A DNA stretch of 64,000 nt from Lentzea waywayandensis (GTDB lineage Bacteria; Actinomycetota; Actinomycetes; Mycobacteriales; Pseudonocardiaceae): NCBI RefSeq assembly GCF_900115955.1, contig NZ_FOYL01000002.1, positions 186,001 to 250,000 of the forward strand, read 5' to 3'. Of the stretch, positions 9,240 to 17,260 are shown piece after piece. The position numbers and the translations under genes are program-made. Each line of letters begins with the position of its first letter. Within the stretch, counting starts at the first letter, position 1. The notes under the pieces are model-generated. The model worked only from the letters and a program-made list of their open reading frames with translations. It did no database searches and was not told where the DNA came from.

Positions 9240-9496
9240 CAGAAAGTGATAGCCGCTGCGGACGAGGTCTTCGCGGGACGCAGGTGTTCGGTGACGCGCT
9301 CGCGAGGCCGGTGTGGTCCGCGACGATTTCGTGGCGGGCGACCTGCCGCTGTTGTCGACGGCGGTACAGCCCGCGGTCGAGTTCGGCGGCCCCGCGTCCG
9401 TTGCTGGACGGCATCAGGCCGTCGCGCGCGGCGCCGTCCCCGCTTCCGGAGCCCGGACTGACCAGCCCGCAGATGTCCGGGTCCCCGGAAGCGTGA
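9240..9496 (+). pseudogene. TetR-family regulator remnant
   Basis: Three short frames together resemble one TetR protein. 9240-9275 reads QKVIAAADEVFAG, like TetR helix 1. 9298-9390 reads AREAGVVRDDFVAGDLPLLS and then AVEFGGP, like the ligand-domain end. A frame change then gives LLDGIRPSRAAPSPLPEPGL (to about 9472), the usual actinobacterial TetR tail. The central part is missing and at least two frameshifts are needed. It sits beside the alpha/beta hydrolase gene, which it may once have controlled. It fills most of the gene-free stretch 9119-9499. Confidence 0.55.
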
Positions 9497-9499
9497 CGA

Positions 9500-10183
9500 T
9501 CAGACCGCCTCGGCGGCCTGCTTGACCAGCTCGGCCACGGCGCCCGGCTGCGACTCGTAGATCGCGTGGCTGCCGGCGACCTCGGTCACCGTCGCGCCGG
9601 CCCGTTCGGCCATCTGACGCTGTGCGGGCGGCGGGATCATCCTGTCGTCCGTCGCGACGAGGTACCAGCTGGGGCTGACCCGCCACGCCGGCTCGCTGAC
9701 CGCGCCCGCCAGTGCTCCGACGCCCCACGGCACCTGCGAGTCGGCCAGGAACCGCGCGCGGCCCTCCGGCAGGTCACCGGCGAACGACGCGTGGAACTTC
9801 TCCTTGTCCAGGAACAGGAAACCGTCCTGCGGGGGCAGGATCGGCGGCACCGGGGCGCCGGGCGGCGGGTCGGCGATCAGCGTGTTGACCGACTCGCCCT
9901 TGTCCGGCGCGAAGGCCGCGATGTACACGAGGGCCGCGACGTTGTCGTGCGTGCCCGCCTCGCTGATCACGGCACCGCCGTAGGAATGGCCGACCAGCAC
10001 GGTCGGGCCGTCCTGCTGCTCGAGGATCAGCCGGGTCGCGGCCGCGTCCCCCTCCAGCGACAGGGTCGGGTTCTGCACGACGCTCACCCGGTAGCCGTCC
10101 GCCACCAGCAAGTCGTGGACCGCCTGCCAGCCCGCGCCGTCCACGAAACCGCCATGGACGAGAACGACGTTGCGCGCACTCAT
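9500..10183 (-). CDS. Alpha/beta hydrolase (EstC / hydroxynitrile-lyase-like subfamily)
   Basis: 227 residues from the ATG at 10183, preceded by a strong GAGGAGGAAAG ribosome site. The N-terminus VVLVHGGFVDGAGW is the oxyanion-hole strand, GHSYGG carries the nucleophilic serine, and a C-terminal GSHAIYESQP holds the catalytic His. This compact subfamily contains esterases and salicylate-like hydrolases; the substrate is unknown. It lies 60 bp downstream of the truncated LuxR gene on the same strand. Confidence 0.9.
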   Translation of the reverse strand: MSARNVVLVHGGFVDGAGWQAVHDLLVADGYRVSVVQNPTLSLEGDAAATRLILEQQDGPTVLVGHSYGGAVISEAGTHDNVAALVYIAAFAPDKGESVNTLIADPPPGAPVPPILPPQDGFLFLDKEKFHASFAGDLPEGRARFLADSQVPWGVGALAGAVSEPAWRVSPSWYLVATDDRMIPPPAQRQMAERAGATVTEVAGSHAIYESQPGAVAELVKQAAEAV

Positions 10184-10243
10184 CTTTCCTCCTCAAGGTC
10201 GGTGATGCGTGGCGACAGTAGGTCGGCCTCGGGTGGCCCCGAT

Positions 10244-11659
10244 TCAGTCAAATGACTGTGTGTCCAGTTCGGTCAGGGCGTCGCGCAGGGCCGCGCGGGA
10301 CGTGACACCGAGCTTCGGGAACAACTGGTACAGGTGCGCACCGACCGTTCGAGGCGAAAGGAACAGCCGGGCACCGATCTGCTTGTTCGTCAGGCCCGCC
10401 GCGGCCAGCGTGGCGATCTGATGTTGTTGCGCCGTCAGCACAACGGCCGCGCGCGGCTCGCCGGAGCGTGCTCCGGTCGCGCGCAGTTCGCCACGGGCTC
10501 GCGCCACCCACGGCGCCGCGCCGAGCCGCTCGAACCGTTCCAGAGCGGCCGCGAGGTGACGCCGAGCGGTGACGTCTCGGCCGCGACGCAGGCGTTCGCC
10601 GAAGTACAGCTCCGCACGGGCCAGTTCGAACGGCCACCGTTCCAGACCTGGTGCGGCCAGTGCCTCGACGAACAGACCAGGCTCTGACGTCAGCGCCTCC
10701 GCCACCCGGCCGATGAAGGCCAGACGGGGTGAGATCGCGCCGATCTCCCGCGCGGCGAGAGCATGGGCGCGTGCTTCGGCATGCCTGCCCGAGTTCTCCG
10801 CGGACTCGACGAGATCGAGGATCGTCCACAGCGCCTGCGGGGCGTGCGGCGCGAACGTGCCCGGTGGGGTGATCGAGGCGGTGCACCGATAGGCGGTCTC
10901 GAAGTCGCGCCGGCCGAGGGCTTCGAGTGCCTCGACGTGCCACGCCTGGTGTTGGACGAGCCCCTTCTCCGTCGTTTCCCCTCGCGCGGCGGCCACCAGC
11001 GCGCGCAGATAACGGCTGGAGTCCCTCGCTTCGTCCCATTGACCGGTCTGGAAGGCGTCGGTGGCCAGCAGCAGCTTCGCCTCGGCGGCCTTCTCGGCCG
11101 GGCCGCGCCGGACGACCCGGTGCAGCGGCTCGCGGCACGCGGGCAGGCGGTCGACGTACATCGCGGCTGCTCCGGCCTGCACGATCCGGGTCGGAGACGT
11201 CTCGTGGGCCAGGTCGGCGAGCACGGCGTCCAGCCGGTCGAGAACCGCCCGCGTCGACCGGGCCGGGTCGCCGAACGTCGTCTCGGCGATCTCCCGCAGT
11301 TCGGGGGACGCCGGGAGATCGCGCGCATCGCAGGGTTCGCGAGTGACGACGAGCAGTCCGATCCGCGTTCCTGTCACCCGTCGTGCGACGAACTGGAGCA
11401 CCTTGGCGGTCGCCCACTGGACGTCGTCCACGATCACCAGCAGCGGTCCACCCGCTGCCGCGGCGGTGAGCCGAGCCAACGCACGGTGGGCCTCGGCCAG
11501 GTCGCCCAGCTGTCCGCCGAAATCCGCGCCGCTCAGGTGCAGGACCTTGGTACCGGCGGCCGACGCGTGGGACACGGCCGCGTCCAGGAGCCCGGCCTCG
11601 TGCAGCAGGAACACTCCCCCGGACTCGGCGGCGTCGTCGACGAAGGCGAGCAGGTTCAT
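10244..11659 (-). CDS. Truncated LAL-type LuxR regulator lacking the P-loop
   Basis: 471 residues from ATG 11659, overlapping the preceding regulator's stop (ATGA). It is a shortened paralogue of its neighbour. Where that protein has GDPGVGKT, this one reads HEAG, so Walker A is deleted; a Walker B-like LLVIVDDVQWA remains. The central region is about 400 residues shorter. The TPR-like part (MYVDRLPACREPL, ERWPFELARAELYFGERL) and the C-terminal LuxR HTH (LTAQQHQIATLAAAGLTNKQ) are well kept. It probably still binds DNA but cannot use ATP normally. Confidence 0.85.
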   Translation of the reverse strand: MNLLAFVDDAAESGGVFLLHEAGLLDAAVSHASAAGTKVLHLSGADFGGQLGDLAEAHRALARLTAAAAGGPLLVIVDDVQWATAKVLQFVARRVTGTRIGLLVVTREPCDARDLPASPELREIAETTFGDPARSTRAVLDRLDAVLADLAHETSPTRIVQAGAAAMYVDRLPACREPLHRVVRRGPAEKAAEAKLLLATDAFQTGQWDEARDSSRYLRALVAAARGETTEKGLVQHQAWHVEALEALGRRDFETAYRCTASITPPGTFAPHAPQALWTILDLVESAENSGRHAEARAHALAAREIGAISPRLAFIGRVAEALTSEPGLFVEALAAPGLERWPFELARAELYFGERLRRGRDVTARRHLAAALERFERLGAAPWVARARGELRATGARSGEPRAAVVLTAQQHQIATLAAAGLTNKQIGARLFLSPRTVGAHLYQLFPKLGVTSRAALRDALTELDTQSFD

Positions 11660-14274
11660 GTTCGGTCCAACCGCTCGAGCGCGTCCCGCAGTCCCGCGCG
11701 CGAGGACACGCCGAGCTTCGGGAACACCTGGTAGAGATGGGTGGCGACGGTCCGTGCGGACAGGTTGAGCCGTTGCGCGATCTCCTTGTTGGTCAACCCT
11801 TCCGCAGCCATCCTGACGATCGTGAGCTGTTGGGCGGTCAGCTCGCCGCCGGGCCGATGCGCGTCCGCGGGACGGAGCTCGCGTTCCACCCTGGCGACCC
11901 AGATCCCGGCACCGAGCCCGGCGAAGATCTTCTGAGCCCGTGCCAACTGCACCCGTGCGACCTGGTTCTTCCTGGCCCGCCGCAGCTGTTCGCCGTGCAG
12001 CAGCAGAACACGCGCGTGCTCGAACGGCCACTCGTCCACCCCAGGTCCGGCCAAGGCGTCCTCGAACGACGCCGACCCGCACAGGGCCTCGGCTGCTCCG
12101 ACCAGCAGCACGTACCGGGGTGAGATCTCCTCCAGTCGCGCCGCCCTCGCCGCCTTCACGTGGGCGACCGCCTCGTCCCGCAGGCCGAGCCGCAACGCCG
12201 ACTCGACGAGGTCCAGCACGAACAACGGCGCCGCGGGCACGTGCGAGGCGAGCTCTCCTGGGGGTGACACGGACGACGCGTGCCGGTAGGCCGACTCGTG
12301 GTCGCCGCGCCCGATCGCGGCCAGTGACAGCGCCTGGGCGGCGAGCGTCGACAGCATCGTGGCGCCGCGCGGGGCCGCCCAGCCGATGATGCGGTTGGTC
12401 AGTTCGGTCACCGCGCGGTCGTCGCCCCGGCCGGCCGCGACCATGGCCCGTGGGTAGAGGCCGAGGCAGCGCAACAGGCTGTAGCCGTGCGCGTCGGCCA
12501 GTCGTACGTGCTCGTCGGCGAACTCCACCGTCTCGTCCCACGCGCTGGCGGCGAGCCGTTCCAACGCCAGCAGGGACAGGGTGTGCAGCTCCGCGGTCGC
12601 CGGCAGTCCCGGCCGTTTCCACAGCCGCAGCAACGGTTCCCGGCAGGAGGCGAGCCGGTCGACGTAGATGCCGGTCAGTCCGGTGCGCACCAGGTCCACC
12701 GGCGGCACGTGGTCGTCCCACCCGGCGATCACGCGATCCAGATCGTCCAGCGTGGACAGCGCGGTCCGCGCGGGGTCGGCGCAGAACGCACGCAGCCGCT
12801 CCACCAGCGGCGGCAGCTCTCCCATCCGCGCCGTGATGTGGTGGAACGCCTCCCACCACCGGGGCCCGCCACCGAAGTAGCACACCCAGCCCAGCGTGAT
12901 CACCGCGTCGGTGACGGTGTCGTCCGGCTCGTCGAGCTTCTGCATCTCCAACGCGCCTGCCAGCAGCCGATGCGCGGTGTCGATGTCGCCCTCACCGCTG
13001 AAGAGCAGGTAGTGCGCGGCGGCGACGGCGATCTCCAGCGACGGCAGCTCGTCCCCGGTCCGCACCTCCTCCAGCAGCTCGGGCACCCGTCGCAACTGCC
13101 CGTCGGCCAGCGCGCCGATGTACGCCGCCTCAGCCAGCCGCCGTCCGCGATCGTTGACCGCCCCGCTGAGCTCGGCCGCCCTGATCAGCGCAGAGACGGC
13201 ACCGGCGGTGTCGCCGCGCTTGCGGGCGTGCAGAGCGGCGTCCTCCAGGAGCAACGCGATGTGCTCGTCCGGTTCGGCCGCGGTCTGCGCCAGGTGCCAG
13301 GCGTGCCGGTCGGGCCGGTCGCGCATCCGTTCCGCGAGAACGGTGTGCGCGTGCCGCCGTTCGTCGAGCGCCGAGACCGCCACGACGGCGGAGCGGGTCA
13401 GCGGATGCCGGAACACCACGGCGTCCCCGGTCAGGTCGACCAGGCCCAGGCGTTCGGCGGGGGCGAGGTCCCGCGCGGACTCGAACAGCTCCAGCGGTGC
13501 GGGACTTTCCAGCGCTGCCAGCAGAAGCGCCTGTCTCGTGGCGTGCGGCAACGCGCTCACCCGTGCCGCGAACACCTCGCGCAGCCGCTCGGGCACCGTG
13601 TCGCCGGTCCGCGCCGGGGTCAGCGCGGCGGGCAGTTCGAGCAGCGCCAACGGGTTCCCGCGAGCGTCGTCCAGCAGACGCCTCCGCACCGCCGAGGTCA
13701 TCGCCGGATACCGCTCCTCCAGCAACCTTCCCGCCGCGTCGTCGGACAGCGGGCGGACCACGCGCACGTCCGCGCCGGCGACGTGACCCGCCTGCTCGCC
13801 CCGCATCGCGAACAGAAGACCGACGCGGCCCAACGGTCTCTGCGCGACCTCGTCCAGCACCATGGCGCTGGGCCGGTCGAGCCAGTGCAGGTCGTCCACG
13901 GTCACCAGCAGCGGCTGGGCGGCCGACAGCAGCGCGGCCACCGCGTCCACCACCTCGGACCGGCCGGGCGGCGGCCCCTCGGCCATGCCCAGCGCGACCG
14001 CCAGCGGGGACGCGACCTCGGCGCCCGGCAGCGTGCTGACCAGCTGGTGCAGGCCGGCGAACGCCAGCTCGGCCTCGAACTCCGCGCCCGACATCGGCAG
14101 GATCCGCATGCCCAGGCTCGCGGCGTGGCCGGCCGCCGCGTCCAGCAACGCCGTCTTGCCCACGCCGGGGTCACCGGCCAGCACCAGCGCCGACGTCCCG
14201 GTCAACGCCCGGCGCACGAACGCGTACAACGCGGCCAGGTCGTCGTCACGACCGACGAGAACCGGTCCGGCCAT
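11656..14274 (-). CDS. LAL-family (large ATP-binding) LuxR transcriptional regulator
   Basis: 872 residues from ATG 14274; the start is set by the ribosome site GAGGAG and by coupling (TGATG) to the end of an upstream TetR remnant. The ATPase domain has Walker A GDPGVGKT (34-41) and Walker B LLVTVDDLHWLD (about 122-133). A long helical TPR-like region follows, and a C-terminal LuxR HTH (last 65 residues, LTNKEIAQRLNLSARTVATH). Such regulators often activate secondary-metabolite or catabolic operons. It is coupled to the truncated paralogue downstream. Confidence 0.92.
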   Translation of the reverse strand: MAGPVLVGRDDDLAALYAFVRRALTGTSALVLAGDPGVGKTALLDAAAGHAASLGMRILPMSGAEFEAELAFAGLHQLVSTLPGAEVASPLAVALGMAEGPPPGRSEVVDAVAALLSAAQPLLVTVDDLHWLDRPSAMVLDEVAQRPLGRVGLLFAMRGEQAGHVAGADVRVVRPLSDDAAGRLLEERYPAMTSAVRRRLLDDARGNPLALLELPAALTPARTGDTVPERLREVFAARVSALPHATRQALLLAALESPAPLELFESARDLAPAERLGLVDLTGDAVVFRHPLTRSAVVAVSALDERRHAHTVLAERMRDRPDRHAWHLAQTAAEPDEHIALLLEDAALHARKRGDTAGAVSALIRAAELSGAVNDRGRRLAEAAYIGALADGQLRRVPELLEEVRTGDELPSLEIAVAAAHYLLFSGEGDIDTAHRLLAGALEMQKLDEPDDTVTDAVITLGWVCYFGGGPRWWEAFHHITARMGELPPLVERLRAFCADPARTALSTLDDLDRVIAGWDDHVPPVDLVRTGLTGIYVDRLASCREPLLRLWKRPGLPATAELHTLSLLALERLAASAWDETVEFADEHVRLADAHGYSLLRCLGLYPRAMVAAGRGDDRAVTELTNRIIGWAAPRGATMLSTLAAQALSLAAIGRGDHESAYRHASSVSPPGELASHVPAAPLFVLDLVESALRLGLRDEAVAHVKAARAARLEEISPRYVLLVGAAEALCGSASFEDALAGPGVDEWPFEHARVLLLHGEQLRRARKNQVARVQLARAQKIFAGLGAGIWVARVERELRPADAHRPGGELTAQQLTIVRMAAEGLTNKEIAQRLNLSARTVATHLYQVFPKLGVSSRAGLRDALERLDRT

Positions 14275-14549
14275 CACGCTCCTCTCCCCCGCGGGCCGTC
14301 GAGCGCCACGGCGATCATGGTGTCGGCGAGGTCGGCGGGCGTGAGATCGCCGCCGGGCCGGCACCAGTCGATGAGCGAGTTCACCATGCCGACGAGCCGC
14401 CTGGTTACCGTGGATCACGCCCGTCTCGTCCGGCCTCCGCACGTGACGTTCGTTAGAAGCGGTCGAGCGTGTCGCGCAGCGCTGTGGTGAGTCGGTCGCC
14501 CGTTCGTCCACCATCGCGGGCATCTGGTTGCTGAGGTAGCCCGCGACGG
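14274..14549 (-). pseudogene. TetR-family regulator remnant, formerly coupled to the LAL gene
   Basis: On the minus strand, 14530-14490 reads GYLSNQMPAMVDERA. After a +1 shift it continues as DRLTTALRDTLDRF and a stop. Then 14409-14274 reads RLVGMVNSLIDWCRPGGDLT and PADLADTMIAVALDG before a stop whose last base starts the LAL ATG. These match the ligand-domain end of a TetR regulator. The DNA-binding N-terminus and a middle segment are gone. With 14550-14559 this fills the gap between the LAL gene and the methyltransferase tail. Confidence 0.6.
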
Positions 14550-14559
14550 GTGGCGAGAC

Positions 14560-14796
14560 TCAGGGGCGGCGGGCGATCCAGGTGGTGCGAGTGGTGCGCA
14601 CGCCCAGGTCGTCGCGACGAGCGATGCTGTGCGGCAGCGTCTCGTCCAGCAGGGCGTCCAGGGTGGCCAGGTCGTCCGCGTCGAGGACGTCGGTGGCGTG
14701 CGAACGCAGCTTCGTGAGGCAGATCTGGGCGTAGTCGTTCAGGACCGCGCTGTGCAGCAAGTGACCGGTCTTCGCTCGTAGCTCCCCGGCGGGCCG
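14560..14796 (-). pseudogene. C-terminal fragment of a SAM-dependent methyltransferase
   Basis: The minus-strand frame 14886-14560 (108 codons) is open, but only its last 75 or so residues look like a real protein: LLHSAVLNDYAQICLTKLRS, then a DDLATLDALLDETLP segment and RRDDLGVRTTRTTWIARRP. This is the tail of class I methyltransferases of the type found beside regulators in actinomycetes. The first 30 residues are encoded by the adjacent MITE-like element, so the SAM-binding domain is absent. It is taken as a broken gene. Confidence 0.55.
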
Positions 14797-14799
14797 GTA

Positions 14800-14910
14800 G
14801 GCCGTGTCCTGTAATTCTCGTCCGCGATAGTCGAGGCCGAGGGCCCCGGAGGCGGTGCCGCCGGGTCTCTCGCCCGTGACTCTCATCGAACGGACTTACC
14901 GGACACGGCC
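14800..14910. mobile_element. 111-bp MITE-like element with 15-bp terminal inverted repeats
   Basis: GGCCGTGTCCTGTAA (14800-14814) and TTACCGGACACGGCC (14896-14910) are inverted repeats matching at 14 of 15 positions. TA lies directly outside both ends (14798-14799 and 14911-14912), as expected for a Tc1/IS630-type target duplication. There is no transposase gene inside. The right edge supplies part of the TAG stop of the ABC permease, and the left edge abuts the methyltransferase fragment. Confidence 0.6.
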
Positions 14911-15674
14911 TACGAGATCTTGCGGCGGTAGGTGATCGTGGCGAGGACGTACGCGATTCCGAGGATGCCGACGCACCAGGCGAGGGCGATCCAGATGTCG
15001 GTGCCGACCGGTTGCTGCGTGTACAGGCTGCGGATGGCGTTGACGATGGACGTCACCGGCTGGTTCTCGGCGAACGCGCGTACCGGGCCGGGCATGGTGT
15101 CGGTGGGCACGAAGGCGGAACTGAGGAACGGCAGGAAGATCAGCGGGTAGGAGAACGCGCTCGCCCCGTCCACCGACTTGGCGGTGAGGCCGGGAATGAC
15201 GGCGAGCCACGTCAACGCCAGGGTGAACAGGACCAGGATGCCGGCGACCGCGAGCCACGCCAGCGGTCCCGCTGATGAGCGGAAGCCCATGAGCAGAGCG
15301 ACGAGCACGACGACCACGAGTGAGATCAGGTTGGCGACCAGCGACGTCAGCACGTGCGCCCACAGCACGGACGACCGTGCGATCGGCATGGACTGGAACC
15401 GCTCGAAGATGCCGCTCTGCATGTCCATGAAGAGCCGGAACGCGGTGTAGGCGATGCCGGAGGCGACCGTGATGAGCAGAATGCCGGGCAGCAGGTAGTT
15501 CACGTACGAGTCCGACCCCGTGCGGATCGCGCCGCCGAACACGTAGACGAACATCAGCATCATGGCGATCGGCGTGACGACGGTCGTGATGACGGTGTCG
15601 AGGCTGCGCGTGATGTGACGCAGTGACCGTCCCAACAGGACGGTTGTGTCGACGAAGAAGTGCTTGGTCATCAT
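14910..15674 (-). CDS. ABC-2 type exporter permease (DrrB-like)
   Basis: 254 residues with six hydrophobic segments typical of ABC-2 permeases that pair with DrrA-type ATPases and export drugs or lipids. Its start overlaps the ATPase stop by 4 bp (ATGA). The protein ends ...TYRRKIS with a TAG formed at the edge of the MITE-like element, so the natural C-terminus may have been altered. It is the last gene of the P450 / hydrolase / ATPase / permease operon that begins at the SARP-box promoter near 18.5 kb. Confidence 0.88.
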   Translation of the reverse strand: MMTKHFFVDTTVLLGRSLRHITRSLDTVITTVVTPIAMMLMFVYVFGGAIRTGSDSYVNYLLPGILLITVASGIAYTAFRLFMDMQSGIFERFQSMPIARSSVLWAHVLTSLVANLISLVVVVLVALLMGFRSSAGPLAWLAVAGILVLFTLALTWLAVIPGLTAKSVDGASAFSYPLIFLPFLSSAFVPTDTMPGPVRAFAENQPVTSIVNAIRSLYTQQPVGTDIWIALAWCVGILGIAYVLATITYRRKIS

Positions 15675-16453
15675 CGCTCCTCACTCGACGCCGTGGCCTT
15701 GCGGGCACCGACGAGTGCGAGGAAGACTTCCTCGAGGGTCGGTTGTTTCTCGACGTACTCGAGCTTGGCGGGCGGGAGCAGCTGTTTGAGCTCGGCGAGG
15801 GTGCCGTTCACGATGATCCGGCCCTCGTGCAGGATCGCGATCCGGTCGGCGAGCTGTTCGGCCTCGTCCAGGTACTGCGTCGTGAGCAGCACCGTGGTGC
15901 CCTGGCCGGCTAGTTCCCTGATGGCCTGCCACACCTCGAGGCGCCCCTCGGGGTCCAGGCCGGTCGTCGGCTCGTCGAGGAAGATGACCGACGGGTTCCC
16001 GACGAGGCTCATCGCGATGTCGAGGCGGCGGCGCATGCCACCCGAGTAGGTCGACACCCTCCGCGCGCCCGCGTCGGTGAGGGAGAATCGGGCCAGCAGA
16101 TCGTCCGCGATCTCGCCGGGGCCCTTGAGGTGTCGCAGCCTGGCGACCAGCACGAGGTTCTCCCGGCCGCTGAGGATCTCGTCGACGGCGGCGAACTGCC
16201 CGGTGAGGCTGATGGACTCCCGCACGTTCGCGGCCTGTCCGGTGACGTCGAAGCCGTTGACGCCGGCCGTTCCCGCGTCGGCTTTCAGCAGTGTGGAAAG
16301 GATCTTCACGACCGTGGTCTTGCCTGCGCCGTTCGAGCCGAGCAGCGCGAAGATGCTGCCCCGCGCCACGTCGAAGTCCACGCCGCGCAGCACTTTCAAC
16401 GTCTTGTACGACTTCTCCAGGCCTTGCACGTGGATTGCGGGTTGTGTCGTCAT
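15671..16453 (-). CDS. ABC exporter ATPase (DrrA-like)
   Basis: 260 residues. Walker A GSNGAGKTT (39-47), signature YSGGM, Walker B VIFLDEPTTGLDPEG and TTQYLDEAEQLADRI in place of the classic H-loop histidine, exactly as in DrrA-type daunorubicin/multidrug export ATPases. The C-terminal extension with PTLEEVFLALVG is also typical. Four-base ATGA overlaps on both sides show a tight operon. It should energise the downstream permease, perhaps to export a product or toxin handled by the P450 operon. Confidence 0.92.
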   Translation of the reverse strand: MTTQPAIHVQGLEKSYKTLKVLRGVDFDVARGSIFALLGSNGAGKTTVVKILSTLLKADAGTAGVNGFDVTGQAANVRESISLTGQFAAVDEILSGRENLVLVARLRHLKGPGEIADDLLARFSLTDAGARRVSTYSGGMRRRLDIAMSLVGNPSVIFLDEPTTGLDPEGRLEVWQAIRELAGQGTTVLLTTQYLDEAEQLADRIAILHEGRIIVNGTLAELKQLLPPAKLEYVEKQPTLEEVFLALVGARKATASSEER

Positions 16454-17235
16454 CGGACGCTCCCGAGGCTCGCGGCGAGCTCGCGCACGGCCTCAGCGAC
16501 GGCTGGGGAGTCGTTGCGAAGGATCTTGCTGTGGTTGCTCGCGACCTTCGCGCTCAGCTGGACGCCGGGGTTGGCGGCGAGCACCTGGTCGAGCACCTTC
16601 CTGCCCTCCTCCATCTCCCCCGCCTCGCTGCCGAGGCTGTCACCCGTGGCCAGCACGAACCGCACCGGACAGGTCAGGCGACTGATCACCGGCACAGCGG
16701 CGGCAGCCATCTCGTTGGCGTCGATGCCGACGTCGGCGTGCTCGTCGGCGCTCATCCGCGCGCCCATGCCGAACAGGGCGCCGATCGGCAGCACCAACCG
16801 GTACTTGCGGAACGTCGTGCGGATCCGGTCCCGGCCGGCCTCGCCGGTCAGGCCGACCGGGAAGGCGTCCACGGTCACCAGACCGGCGACGCGGCCGGGG
16901 TACCGGTCGGCCCAGTACCACCCGATGATGCCGCCGTAGGACCAGCCGACCAGCAGAGGCTGCTCCACGCCCCTCGCCTTGAGGACGGCGTCCAGGTCTC
17001 GCAGGCTCGCCTCGAACGAGTAGTCCTTCGAGCGCTTGGACTTGCCGCGGGCGCGCTCGTCGTAGGTGATGTGGCGGTAGCCGGGGCCCAGGTCGGCGAT
17101 GACGCGCTTCCAGTGCTTCTGGTCGGCGTAGGCGCCGTTGAGGTAGACCACGGGTCGGCCGGGGCCACCTGTGTCACGCACGTACAGCTCGGTGTCGTCG
17201 ATCGGGAGCATGCCGGTCCAGGCGGGCGAGTTCAT
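16450..17235 (-). CDS. Alpha/beta hydrolase
   Basis: 261 residues from ATG 17235, which is preceded by GGAGAG. Nucleophile motif GWSYGG; acidic residue region in VLATGDSLGSE; histidine in ASNHSKILRNDSP. The fold is that of small epoxide-hydrolase/esterase-type enzymes. It lies 25 bp after the P450 and overlaps the ABC ATPase by 4 bp, so it probably acts in the same pathway as the P450. Substrate unknown. Confidence 0.88.
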   Translation of the reverse strand: MNSPAWTGMLPIDDTELYVRDTGGPGRPVVYLNGAYADQKHWKRVIADLGPGYRHITYDERARGKSKRSKDYSFEASLRDLDAVLKARGVEQPLLVGWSYGGIIGWYWADRYPGRVAGLVTVDAFPVGLTGEAGRDRIRTTFRKYRLVLPIGALFGMGARMSADEHADVGIDANEMAAAAVPVISRLTCPVRFVLATGDSLGSEAGEMEEGRKVLDQVLAANPGVQLSAKVASNHSKILRNDSPAVAEAVRELAASLGSVR

Positions 17236-17260
17236 GCTTCTCTCCTAAGTAGACGGTGGG

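Noticed and set aside
9201..9461. A functional small gene on the plus strand (86 codons)
   Set aside because: The first half resembles a TetR helix, but the second half is out of frame with the TetR-like tail; a broken gene explains it better.
14795..14915. Complete insertion sequence at the MTase fragment
   Set aside because: The segment between inverted repeats is only about 80 bp and contains no transposase.
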